DNA of 8,117 nucleotides from HGM13006 sp963650135. Lineage in GTDB: Bacteria; Bacillota; Clostridia; Oscillospirales; Oscillospiraceae. The first letter of the stretch is position 1, and each line of letters begins with the position of its first letter. This document shows positions 1-6,127 of this stretch, piece by piece. Made by a program: the position numbers and the translations under genes. The notes under the pieces were generated by a model that worked only from the letters and a program-made list of their open reading frames with translations, was not told the DNA's origin and did not search any database. The stretch is taken from NCBI GenBank assembly GCA_963650135.1, contig CAVJLG010000069.1:1-8117 (forward strand), read 5' to 3'.

Positions 1-12
1 AAAAGCCAGATT

Positions 13-39
13 CCAAAGGGCGGCTTTGGAGCCCTTTGG
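13..39. repeat. Perfect 9-bp inverted repeat (hairpin)
   Basis: CCAAAGGGC (13-21) and GCCCTTTGG (31-39) are perfect reverse complements around a 9-nt loop. The hairpin lies downstream of tmcAL on the minus strand. It is followed there only by a short, distant T run (positions 4-1 give no clear U-tract), so I do not call it a terminator. It may belong to a dispersed intergenic repeat together with the hairpin at 52-83. Confidence 0.5.
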
Positions 40-51
40 CACGCCTTTCTC

Positions 52-83
52 CCCACTCTTTCGTCGTGCAACGAAAGAGTGGG
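52..83. repeat. Perfect 13-bp inverted repeat (long hairpin)
   Basis: CCCACTCTTTCGT (52-64) pairs perfectly with ACGAAAGAGTGGG (71-83) around a 6-nt loop. It lies about 50 bp past the tmcAL stop codon. No T-tract follows on either strand, so it is not a canonical intrinsic terminator, although it could stabilise the tmcAL mRNA 3' end. The rest of 1-131 shows no gene I can support. Confidence 0.55.
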
Positions 84-131
84 CCACCGGAGGTCGTAAG
101 AAAAGTTGAGCGGCTGGTAAAAACGTACAAC

Positions 132-1265
132 CTAAATCCTGACAGGCACCCACCCCCTCACTCTCCCCCATTCTTCTCTCACCCCTGCGGGAGCAAACAA
201 TGTATAAAGATCCCCCGCCCGCTGCTCCAGCGCAAAGTATTCCTCCGCCGCAGGACTTCGGGGAATCGCCCCGGAAACAAGGGGCACCTCCCCCGTCTCC
301 TTCGCCATTTTCAATACCTTCCGCCCGGTTTCGTTGAACCCCAGCACCCGAACATAGGGAATCTCCCGGGTCATATCCCCCTGAGAAAGCCCCAAAAACA
401 GCCACAGCAGCGTCCGCCGCAGCCGACTATAGGCATAACGCTTGGATTTACAGGCCATAATGATGCCGTCGATGGAATTCTCCCTGCGGCATGCCTTCCT
501 TACCTTGCTGCTTAGGCCCTCGCCCTCAAACGCCATCCGGTCAAAGGCCTCGTCCGGCAGCGCCCGCAGCACCGCCAGCAAGGCTTTTTCCCCTTGCAGC
601 AGCGTATGGGGCGCCGCATCCCGGTAGAGTTCCGCCCCGGGCAACTCCGCCATCCAATCCGCACGGTCAATGGTGCCCCGAATCTCACTGGCCGAGGGCA
701 AGCTCAAATCCCGACTGTACGTCCAGGGCACAATCTCGCTCCCCAGCTTCCTAATGCTGCGAAGATACTCCACCCCCAGGGCATTATTGGCCCCCTGCAA
801 AAGCGCCCCGTCCGCCCCCAAGTCCTGTAGGGCCAGGGTCCGGGCCGATGCATAGGACGCGCCGGTCTCCAGCCGCGCCTTCAGGGCCGCTTCCAGTTCT
901 TCACTGTCCAAAATCGCCGCAATCCGGCAAAGCGCCTCCAAATTCCCGCTTTCGCTGCCGAAGGATAGTCGGTCGATGCAGCCCATGCGATGGAAGCAGG
1001 AAACCGCCGTCTCCGCAAAATACCCCGCGGCATTGATCGCCCCGGTGATGGGCAGCTCCAGCACCAAATCCGCCCCATGCATAAGCGCCGCCCGGGTGCG
1101 AACCTCCGGGGAAAACAGCGCAGGCTCCCCCCGCTGGACAAAATGCCCGCTCATCAGGCAGACAATCGCCCCGTCCTCCCCCACGAGCTCCCGGGTTTTC
1201 CGGAGCTGGAGCAGGTGCCCCCAGTGGAAGGGATTGTATTCACAGATGATTCCGGCAGTCCTCAC
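132..1265 (-). CDS. tmcAL: tRNA(Met) cytidine acetate ligase TmcAL (YlbM family)
   Basis: The 377-residue product is the enzyme that makes N4-acetylcytidine at the wobble position (C34) of elongator tRNA(Met). It activates acetate with ATP to acetyl-adenylate and transfers the acetyl group to the tRNA; it is cytosolic. The N-terminal nucleotidyltransferase-like fold shows GIICEYNPFHWGH (residues 5-17, with the HxGH motif at 14-17), then SGHFVQRGEPALF (39-51), GADLVLELP (64-72) and SFGSESG (101-107). The C-terminal half has the basic KRYAYSRLRR and VRVLGFNETG motifs typical of the family. It is slightly shorter than the roughly 400 residues usual for YlbM. The start is GTG at 1265, chosen because GGAGG (1275-1279) lies 9 nt upstream. 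It is divergent from ackA; in clostridia this gene commonly neighbours pta and ackA. No clear terminator follows. Confidence 0.93.
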   Translation of the reverse strand: MRTAGIICEYNPFHWGHLLQLRKTRELVGEDGAIVCLMSGHFVQRGEPALFSPEVRTRAALMHGADLVLELPITGAINAAGYFAETAVSCFHRMGCIDRLSFGSESGNLEALCRIAAILDSEELEAALKARLETGASYASARTLALQDLGADGALLQGANNALGVEYLRSIRKLGSEIVPWTYSRDLSLPSASEIRGTIDRADWMAELPGAELYRDAAPHTLLQGEKALLAVLRALPDEAFDRMAFEGEGLSSKVRKACRRENSIDGIIMACKSKRYAYSRLRRTLLWLFLGLSQGDMTREIPYVRVLGFNETGRKVLKMAKETGEVPLVSGAIPRSPAAEEYFALEQRAGDLYTLFAPAGVREEWGRVRGWVPVRI

Positions 1266-1307
1266 GAAAAAAATCCTCCAAATTGCTGAAATTCGGTAAA
1301 TTAACAG

Positions 1308-1336
1308 TTGTCCTCCGGGGAAATTTGTACTAAAAT
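1308..1336 (+). promoter_or_regulatory. Probable ackA promoter
   Basis: TTGTCC (1308-1313), a 17-bp spacer and TAAAAT (1331-1336) form a good sigma-A-type promoter pointing toward ackA. It predicts a start near 1343 and a leader of about 88 nt. A weaker second candidate, TTGCAC (1349-1354), 16 bp, TATTGT (1371-1376), lies downstream. No convincing tmcAL promoter was found on the opposite strand of this gap. Confidence 0.55.
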
Positions 1337-1350
1337 GTAGATGAGCATTT

Positions 1351-1387
1351 GCACCCCGGCGTCATATCCCTATTGTACCCGGAGTGC
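1351..1387 (+). other. Imperfect hairpin in the ackA leader
   Basis: GCACCCCGG (1351-1359) pairs with CCGGAGTGC (1379-1387) with one C-A mismatch and a 19-nt loop. It would sit in the ackA 5' leader about 30 nt before the ribosome binding site. There is no T-tract, so it is not an attenuator of the usual kind. Function is unknown and it may be coincidental. Confidence 0.3.
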
Positions 1388-1430
1388 GTTCCATTTGCAA
1401 CAAAAGAAATACTTTTAGGAGATGACATTC

Positions 1431-2630
1431 ATGAACGTATTAGTTATCAATGCCGGCAGCTCCTCCCTCAAGTACCAGCTGCTGAATCCCGAGACTGGCG
1501 AGCTTCTGGCAAAGGGCCTGTGCGAGCGCATCGGCATCGACGGCAAGTTCACCTACAAGCCCCAGGTCGAGGGCAAGGAAAAGCTGGACGCAGTTGACGT
1601 AGCTATGCCCACCCATGCCGAGGCTATCGCAGCCGTGCTGGACGCTCTGGTTGACCCCAAGAACGGCGTAATCGCTTCCATGAAGGAGATCGACGCAGTT
1701 GGCCACCGTGTGGTCCATGGCGGCGAGAAGTTCGCTTCCTCCGTGGTCATCACCGACGAGGTTATGGCTGCCATTGAAGAGTGCAACCCCCTGGCTCCTC
1801 TCCACAACCCCGCCAACATCATCGGCATCAAGGCCTGCCAGGAGAAGATGCCCGGCGTGCCCATGGTCGCTGTGTTCGACACCGCGTTCCATCAGACCAT
1901 GCCCGCAAAGGCCTACACCTATGCCATTCCCTATGAGTACTATGAGAACGACAAGATGCGTCGTTACGGCTTCCACGGCACCTCTCACCGCTATGTTTCC
2001 CAGCGCTGCGCTGAGATCCTGGGCAAGCCCATCGAAGAGCTGAAGATCGTTTCCTGCCACCTGGGCAACGGCTCCTCCATCACCGCAGTCGACGGCGGCA
2101 AGAGCGTTGACACCTCCATGGGCCTGACTCCTCTGGCCGGTCTTCCCATGGGCACCCGCGCCGGCGACATGGACGCTGGTATCATGGAGTATATCATGAA
2201 GAAGTATGATATGTCCATGGCCGACATGATGACCACCCTGAACAAGAAGTCCGGCGTGCTGGGCATCTCCGGTGTGTCCTCCGACTTCCGTGATCTTGAC
2301 AACGCTGCTGCCGAGGGCAACAAGCGTGCTGCTCTGGCCGTTGAGGTCTTTGAGTATGGCGTTCGCAAGATGATCGCTGAGTATGCAGCTGCCATGGGCG
2401 GCGTGGATGCCGTGATCTTCACCGCTGGCGTAGGCGAGAACTCCGCCGACATGCGTCTGCATTTCGTCGATGGCCTGCAGTTCATGGGCATCGAGATCGA
2501 TCCCGAGAAGAACAACATCCGCGGCGAGGAGCGCATTGTCTCCCCCGACGGCGCTAAGGTCAAGGTTCTGGTCATCCCCACCAACGAAGAGCTGATGATC
2601 GCTAAGGATACTGCTGAGCTCGTGGGCTAA
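1431..2630 (+). CDS. ackA: Acetate kinase
   Basis: This 399-residue cytosolic enzyme interconverts acetyl phosphate + ADP and acetate + ATP, the ATP-yielding last step of acetate fermentation. The length is normal and all family motifs are present: NVLVINAGSSSLK at the N-terminus (Asn7), GHRVVHGG (Arg93), VFDTAFHQ (Asp150), RRYGFHGTSHRYVS (His182), HLGNGSS (210-216), MGTRAGDMD (Arg243), FTAGVGENS (330-338) and PTNEE near the C-terminus (Glu387). The start at 1431 is preferred over an in-frame ATG at 1422, because AGGAG (1417-1421) lies 9 nt before 1431 and directly abuts 1422. Codon use is strongly biased, as in highly expressed genes. It has its own promoter and terminator, so it appears monocistronic. 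The usual partner gene pta is not in the window, nor are DUF177 and rpmF, which follow ackA in many clostridia. Confidence 0.98.
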   Translation: MNVLVINAGSSSLKYQLLNPETGELLAKGLCERIGIDGKFTYKPQVEGKEKLDAVDVAMPTHAEAIAAVLDALVDPKNGVIASMKEIDAVGHRVVHGGEKFASSVVITDEVMAAIEECNPLAPLHNPANIIGIKACQEKMPGVPMVAVFDTAFHQTMPAKAYTYAIPYEYYENDKMRRYGFHGTSHRYVSQRCAEILGKPIEELKIVSCHLGNGSSITAVDGGKSVDTSMGLTPLAGLPMGTRAGDMDAGIMEYIMKKYDMSMADMMTTLNKKSGVLGISGVSSDFRDLDNAAAEGNKRAALAVEVFEYGVRKMIAEYAAAMGGVDAVIFTAGVGENSADMRLHFVDGLQFMGIEIDPEKNNIRGEERIVSPDGAKVKVLVIPTNEELMIAKDTAELVG

Positions 2631-2642
2631 GCCGCACTCGCA

Positions 2643-2750
2643 GTGAAATTCGCTTTGCGAGTGAAATATGTCGGTGACATGTGAAATTTGCTTCGCAAGT
2701 GAAATTCAGCCGTTGGCTGAGTGAAGGTGTCGCAAGGCGACGAATTGAAT
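2643..2750 (+). repeat. Array of five mini-hairpins joined by a constant GTGAAAT linker
   Basis: Five different self-complementary units alternate with a near-constant 7-nt linker. Linkers: GTGAAAT at 2643, 2661, 2681 and 2699, GTGAAGG at 2721, and a degenerate AATTGAAT at 2743. Hairpins: TCGC-TTT-GCGA (2650-2660), ATGTC-GGT-GACAT (2668-2680), TTGC-TTC-GCAA (2688-2698), TCAGCC-GTT-GGCTGA (2706-2720) and GTCGC-AAG-GCGAC (2729-2741). Stem sequences are unrelated, yet each is perfectly paired with a 3-nt loop. CTCGCA (2637-2642) can also pair with TGCGAG (2656-2661) around the first linker. The array begins just after the ackA stop codon and ends before its terminator, so it should be transcribed as ackA 3' UTR. 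Function is unknown. Confidence 0.75.
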
Positions 2751-2752
2751 AT

Positions 2753-2791
2753 AAAAAGCTTGCTACAGTTTTCGCTGTAGCAAGCTTTTTT
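2753..2791 (+). terminator. Strong intrinsic terminator of ackA
   Basis: A perfect 16-bp stem (2753-2768 with 2775-2790) closes a 6-nt loop, TTTTCG. The right arm runs into a T6 tract ending at 2791. The A-rich left arm makes it capable of acting on both strands, but no minus-strand gene needs it here. The next promoter starts two bases after the T run. Confidence 0.93.
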
Positions 2792-2792
2792 G

Positions 2793-2821
2793 TTGACGGT
2801 TCCACATTTTTCCGATATACT
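2793..2821 (+). promoter_or_regulatory. Promoter of the DUF3592-type membrane protein gene
   Basis: TTGACG (2793-2798), a 17-bp spacer and TATACT (2816-2821) make a near-consensus sigma-A promoter. It is packed directly against the ackA terminator. The predicted start near 2828 leaves a leader of about 44 nt. Confidence 0.75.
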
Positions 2822-2840
2822 AGAATTAGGAAAATTCTAG
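2820..2840. promoter_or_regulatory. Operator-like palindrome over the transcription start
   Basis: CTAGAATT (2820-2827) and AATTCTAG (2833-2840) are a perfect 8-bp inverted repeat with a 5-nt centre. It overlaps the last bases of the -10 box and the predicted start, a usual position for a repressor. The nearby TetR-type protein is one possible binder, but its own promoter palindrome has a different spacing, so the assignment is open. Confidence 0.45.
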
Positions 2841-2871
2841 GGTAACACTACACAAATAGGAGGAAAGCCCC

Positions 2872-3342
2872 ATGGAAGAACTGTTATGGCCCATTGTCCT
2901 GCTGCTTTTGGCGGCGCTGCTCATTTATCTTGGCATCCGCAGCCGCAAAAATGCTTATCTCAGCTACCAGGACGACCTCCAGCGCTACACCGCCGCCACC
3001 CCCATGACCATCACCAGTGTAGAAAAGCGGGTCACTGAGCGCTGGGAGGACCGCGACGACGGCAATCAGGAGCTGGTCACCGACATCGCCTACCTCCCCA
3101 CCTATGAATACACCGTAGACGGCAAAACCTATCACTATCCCAGCCGCCAGTCTACCTTCGGCCCCAAGGCCGTGGGCAAGCAGGTCACCGGCTATTACGA
3201 CCCCAAACATCCCGAAAGCATCACCGAAAACAAGCCCCAAAAGCCCGTCTTGGGTGGCTTCCTGTTCTTCCTGCTGGCGGCGTTTTTAGCGGTGTTCGGC
3301 CTGGTGCTGCTGTACAATTACGTTTCGCTGTATTTTTGGTAA
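2872..3342 (+). CDS. Membrane protein with DUF3592-type domain
   Basis: The 156-residue protein has an N-terminal transmembrane helix (about residues 5-21), a polar middle domain (about 25-122) and a second transmembrane helix (about 127-150). The middle contains TYEYTVDGKTYHYP (77-90), a run of polar residues, then TGYYDPKHPE (106-115). This "Y-x-V-x-G-x-x-Y ... G ... V-x-V-x-YDPxxP" pattern is what I recognise as DUF3592. Such proteins are widespread and of unknown function. The middle domain is most likely outside the membrane on one face, held by both helices, but its side cannot be told. AGGAGG (2858-2863) lies 8 nt before the ATG. The gene has its own promoter with a palindrome. It converges on the short TetR-type gene, with only 2 bp between the stop codons and no terminator between them, so the two messages probably overlap. 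Confidence 0.85.
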   Translation: MEELLWPIVLLLLAALLIYLGIRSRKNAYLSYQDDLQRYTAATPMTITSVEKRVTERWEDRDDGNQELVTDIAYLPTYEYTVDGKTYHYPSRQSTFGPKAVGKQVTGYYDPKHPESITENKPQKPVLGGFLFFLLAAFLAVFGLVLLYNYVSLYFW

Positions 3343-3344
3343 CG

Positions 3345-3551
3345 TTATGCGATCACGCCGATCAGCGCCATGACATAGGCCTCTTTGGACGGGAAAAAGT
3401 GATAAAACGTCCCGGCGGCAATGTCCGCCCGCTTTGCAATCTCTGCGATTTTCATGGCCTTCAGCCCGGTTTCCGCTCGCATGTCATAGCCAATGGCCAG
3501 GAGCCTTTCCCGGATTTCCTGCCGCTGCTTCTGGGTAAAATTCGCCGGCAT
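3345..3551 (-). CDS. Short TetR-type DNA-binding domain protein, probably truncated
   Basis: The 68-residue product is only the N-terminal helix-turn-helix of a TetR/AcrR-family repressor: GLKAMKIAEIAKRADIAAGTFYHFFPSKEAY matches the usual "T...IA..AGVS.GT.Y.HF.SKE.L" pattern. Normal members are about 190 residues, with a C-terminal ligand-binding and dimerisation domain. Here translation stops soon after the DNA-binding domain, and beyond the stop lies the convergent membrane-protein gene, so no C-terminal half exists. The start at 3551 is chosen over an in-frame ATG at 3557 because AAGGAGG (3560-3566) is 8 nt from the former and only 2 nt from the latter. The ribosome binding site, a promoter and an operator-like palindrome are all intact. 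It may be a recent remnant or a working mini-regulator. The stop codons of the convergent genes together form the palindrome TAACGTTA (3340-3347). Confidence 0.75.
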   Translation of the reverse strand: MPANFTQKQRQEIRERLLAIGYDMRAETGLKAMKIAEIAKRADIAAGTFYHFFPSKEAYVMALIGVIA

Positions 3552-3569
3552 ACGCATGCCCTCCTTCCA

Positions 3570-3606
3570 GTGAATATTTTTATATTTTATTCACCGACAA
3601 AATCAA
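3570..3606 (-). promoter_or_regulatory. Promoter and operator-like palindrome of the short TetR gene
   Basis: On the minus strand TTGATT (3606-3601), a 16-bp spacer and TATAAA (3584-3579) form a plausible promoter; TTGTGC (3613-3608) with TAAAAT (3589-3584) is an alternative. A perfect inverted repeat, GTGAATA (3570-3576) and TATTCAC (3588-3594) with 11 bp between, covers the -10 box. A palindrome over the promoter is the expected arrangement for TetR-family autoregulation. The binding itself is inferred. Confidence 0.5.
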
Positions 3607-3632
3607 AGCACAAATCCCCGCCGGAAGCAAGC

Positions 3633-3673
3633 AAAAAAAACGCCGCAGCCGAACAAGCGACTGCGGCGGTTTT
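3633..3673 (-). terminator. Intrinsic terminator of the methyltransferase-like gene
   Basis: On the minus strand a GC-rich stem (3661-3668 with 3641-3648, then one mismatch and two more pairs) closes the 6-nt loop 3652-3657 and is followed by eight U residues (3640-3633). It lies about 50 bp after the stop codon of the gene at 3726-4253. Confidence 0.9.
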
Positions 3674-3725
3674 ATCCTCCGCTCGGTGTACCATGGCTTG
3701 CCGACTACCGCCGCAGCCGGTGATT

Positions 3726-4253
3726 TCACGGTTTCTTTGGGAACCAGGGAATGCAGCGGTTCACCCTTTTGCAATAGTCGGTATACGCCTGCCCATACAG
3801 TTCCGCCAGCCACCGCTCCTCGGTTTTCTTCATCAAAACGGTCATGGCCGCCCAAAAAATAACCGGAAGCGGCAGCAGATAGACATTGTGCGCAGCCAAA
3901 AGAATGCCCGTGCACAGCAGCATAATCCCGGAATAGCAGGGATTCCTGACAACCGCATACACGCCCGTTTGGCACAGCTCATTCCGCTGAATGTACTGAT
4001 CGATGCAGTCCTTTCCAATGGCCGCAAACCGCCAGATCAAAATCCCCTCCACCATGAAAAGGACGCCCAAGACGATCATCATTGCCATTCCGATCCCATT
4101 GGTTACGGTTCCGCGCTGCAAAACGCCTGCCGCCGTCAGCACAATTCCGATCACGGTGCATAGGATCACCCCCGCGCCATAATACGGCCCCACGCCGTAG
4201 ATCGGAAGATGGCCGGATTCCTGTTTTTCCGTGCCGTTTCGCTTCTCCTGCAT
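3726..4253 (-). CDS. Isoprenylcysteine carboxyl methyltransferase / phospholipid methyltransferase-like membrane protein
   Basis: The 175-residue integral membrane protein has hydrophobic segments at about 25-45, 52-74, 107-122 and 124-142. The family signature is at the C-terminal end: TGVYAVVRNPCYSG (96-109, the G-x-Y-x-x-x-R-x-P-x-Y-x-G motif) followed by EERWLAELYGQAYTDYCKRV (145-164) and a final Pro-Trp. In the ICMT/PEMT superfamily these residues bind S-adenosylmethionine and help position the methyl acceptor at the membrane face. The bacterial substrate is generally unknown and cannot be read from the sequence. The start at 4253 is preferred: a weak AAAGG(CGGG) lies upstream (4268-4260), whereas an in-frame ATG at 4274 has no ribosome binding site. 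It has its own terminator and lies 130 bp downstream of the lipoprotein gene behind a hairpin, so it is probably a separate unit. Confidence 0.85.
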   Translation of the reverse strand: MQEKRNGTEKQESGHLPIYGVGPYYGAGVILCTVIGIVLTAAGVLQRGTVTNGIGMAMMIVLGVLFMVEGILIWRFAAIGKDCIDQYIQRNELCQTGVYAVVRNPCYSGIMLLCTGILLAAHNVYLLPLPVIFWAAMTVLMKKTEERWLAELYGQAYTDYCKRVNRCIPWFPKKP

Positions 4254-4336
4254 GCATTTCCCGCCTTTCGTCATCGATTCAAGCTTTTGTGTTCTGCCAA
4301 TTCCATCCTACCATAAAACACGGCAAAATGCCAGAA

Positions 4337-4366
4337 CAGCCGCGACAGTTTTTCCTGCCGCGGCTG
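4337..4366 (-). terminator. Terminator-like hairpin after the lipoprotein gene
   Basis: CAGCCGCG (4337-4344) pairs with CGCGGCTG (4359-4366). A mismatch and three further pairs (4346-4348 with 4355-4357) close a 6-nt loop. It starts 18 bp beyond the lipoprotein stop codon. On the minus strand the bases that follow are only moderately U-rich, so termination may be leaky or the hairpin may mainly protect the 3' end. Confidence 0.55.
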
Positions 4367-4383
4367 AATTTCTGTATCACGGA

Positions 4384-6090
4384 TTATCTGTTGTTATAGC
4401 GGTCATAAGCTGCCTGATAAATCTCGCAGCAGGTATCCACGCCCATTCCGCTGAGCTGCTCCTGGAAGGAGTCGATCTCGGAAAGGTCCTTGGTGCCAGT
4501 GATAAACTGCACGGTGTACTGGCGGCAGAGGGTGGAGATATCGGAGAAGTAGGTGTTGAACTCATCGCCCTCGTCAGCGGTCATTTCCACAGCCTCGGGG
4601 ATGTTATAAGCGCCGTCCTTGTTGGCACCCCAGATCAGGGGAGCCTCCTGGGCTACCTCGGAATAGCTGGGCTCGGGGGTAGTGCCGTCGATCAGCAGCT
4701 CCAGGGGGCCGCAGTTGTCCAGCTTCTGAGCGCTCAGGGTGGTGCCCTCGGTATTGGTCATCATCTCGGTGTACTGGGGCTTGCCGTCTACCATGGTGTA
4801 GCTGACCCCCTCCTGGCCATAGGAGCTTGCCAGGAAGCCGTCGTCGGTGTACCACCAGTTCAGGAACTCAGCGGCCATCTCAGGCTCTTCGCAGCCGGTG
4901 GTGATGACAACGCCGCGGACGGTGGAGGGCAGTGCGGGCTGGTTGCCCAGGTGAATGGTCTGGCCCTCTTCGAGCACAGGGTCCGCCAAAGCCACCAGGT
5001 TGGAGCCGGAAGCGTTCCGGAGCATGTCAAACAGGCCGTCGCCTCTGGAGAATACGCCGGTGGTCTGGGCGATGATGTCGCCGATCAGGTCGTCGTTCAT
5101 GTAGTCGGTGGTATGGGATACGAAGTCGGAGGACAGGATGCCCTTTTCATACCAGTCGTGCATCTTTTCGATGTAGTCCTTGTAGCCCTCCTGCACATAG
5201 CCGAACTGGACCTCGCCGTTGTCGTCGATGTAGAAGCCGCCCTGGCCGGTGATGGAGTTGAACTTCAGCGCCACATCAAATGCGCCGGACAGTTGGTCAT
5301 AGTCCAGAATGCCGTCGCCTACCATGTACAGGGGGTCGGTGACATTGTACTTGTCCTTAAAGGTCAGCAGTACGTTTTCGAGATCGTCAAAGGTGACAGG
5401 GGTGTCAAGTCCGCACTCGTCCAGCCAATCCTGGTTAATCATCAGGCCGTCAGAGGGGCCGCGGCTGCCCTGGGTGATGGTGGCAAAGATGCCGATGCGG
5501 CCGTCGTCGGTGGTGATGGACTTCTTATAGTCGGGGTTCTCCACCAACAGCTTATAGTAGTCGGGGGCATAATCCGGCAGCAGGTCGCTGACCTCCCGAA
5601 CGATGTCGTCGTCCATGGCAGCGGAGAAGCCGGTGGCATAGGTCAGGCTCTCAATCAGGTCGGGATAATCGCCGGAGGCAATCATCAGGCCCATCATGTC
5701 GGTGCCGTTGGTCTGAGAAACCGCCTGAATCTCCAGGGTTACGCCGGTCTTCTCCTGAATGACCTTCAGCATGGGGTGCTCCTGCCAGGAACCCAGCACG
5801 GACTTCTGGCTCAGGTCCTTAATCATGTAGTAGCTCAGGGTGCCGCCGTCCTCCAGCGGATAGGAGATGGGGCTGTAGGTCCAGCCGTCGGCAGCCTCAA
5901 CGGTGGAGGTTTCCTCGGCGTCGGATGCAGCGGTGGTGGTGGTTTCGTCCGCAGCGGGAGCCGCCGCAGAAACTGCCTTGGTGCTCTCTTCCGGTGCAGT
6001 AGAGGAAGAATTGCTTCCGCCGCAGCCGGTGAGCAGCGCGCCGACCATGCACGCCGCCAGCGCCAGGGCTGTTAAACGAGTTCTTTTCAT
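4384..6090 (-). CDS. ABC transporter extracellular solute-binding lipoprotein (family 1 / LipO-like)
   Basis: The 568-residue protein begins with a lipoprotein signal peptide: basic KRTR, a hydrophobic stretch, and the lipobox LLTGC, with Cys23 as the lipidated residue. A low-complexity Ser/Thr/Ala/Glu tether runs from about 24 to 68. The mature domain follows, with HPMLKVIQEKTGVTLE (105-120) and GDYPDLIE (140-147), the opening pattern of large carbohydrate-type binding proteins (COG1653, LipO-like). Length fits that group (about 500-570). It would sit on the outer membrane face and deliver a solute, probably a saccharide-like molecule, to an importer. No permease or ATPase gene is adjacent, so the importer must be elsewhere. 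AAAGGA (6106-6101) lies about 10 nt before the ATG. Transcription is probably controlled by the sites at 6128-6190. The ligand is unknown. Confidence 0.92.
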   Translation of the reverse strand: MKRTRLTALALAACMVGALLTGCGGSNSSSTAPEESTKAVSAAAPAADETTTTAASDAEETSTVEAADGWTYSPISYPLEDGGTLSYYMIKDLSQKSVLGSWQEHPMLKVIQEKTGVTLEIQAVSQTNGTDMMGLMIASGDYPDLIESLTYATGFSAAMDDDIVREVSDLLPDYAPDYYKLLVENPDYKKSITTDDGRIGIFATITQGSRGPSDGLMINQDWLDECGLDTPVTFDDLENVLLTFKDKYNVTDPLYMVGDGILDYDQLSGAFDVALKFNSITGQGGFYIDDNGEVQFGYVQEGYKDYIEKMHDWYEKGILSSDFVSHTTDYMNDDLIGDIIAQTTGVFSRGDGLFDMLRNASGSNLVALADPVLEEGQTIHLGNQPALPSTVRGVVITTGCEEPEMAAEFLNWWYTDDGFLASSYGQEGVSYTMVDGKPQYTEMMTNTEGTTLSAQKLDNCGPLELLIDGTTPEPSYSEVAQEAPLIWGANKDGAYNIPEAVEMTADEGDEFNTYFSDISTLCRQYTVQFITGTKDLSEIDSFQEQLSGMGVDTCCEIYQAAYDRYNNR

Positions 6091-6127
6091 TTGTGCTCAT
6101 TCCTTTCAATTCATTTCACGAACTAAA

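Noticed and set aside
36..515. 159-codon plus-strand frame over the tmcAL 3' end
   Set aside because: Pro/Arg/His-rich shadow antisense to tmcAL, with no ribosome binding site.
1422..1430. Alternative ackA start at ATG 1422
   Set aside because: The Shine-Dalgarno AGGAG directly abuts this ATG; the start at 1431 has 9-nt spacing and gives the canonical N-terminus.
1440..2462. 340-codon open frame antisense to ackA
   Set aside because: It lies wholly inside a certain acetate kinase gene, its His/Gly/Ala-rich translation resembles no family, and it arises from the codon bias of ackA.
2643..2750. CRISPR array
   Set aside because: The repeated unit is only 7 nt, the spacers are 11-15-nt palindromes, and no cas genes are present.
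2602..2805. 67-codon minus-strand frame over the hairpin array
   Set aside because: It is the translation of the GTGAAAT-linker array and terminator; no ribosome binding site or conserved domain.
4254..4274. Upstream start of the methyltransferase-like gene at 4274
   Set aside because: No ribosome binding site precedes it, and the added residues are polar with no counterpart in the family; 4253 has a weak but better placed site.
4231..6075. 614-codon open frame antisense to the lipoprotein gene
   Set aside because: It mirrors the codon usage of the lipoprotein gene, has a Gly/Val/Leu-rich composition without motifs, and has no matching expression signals.
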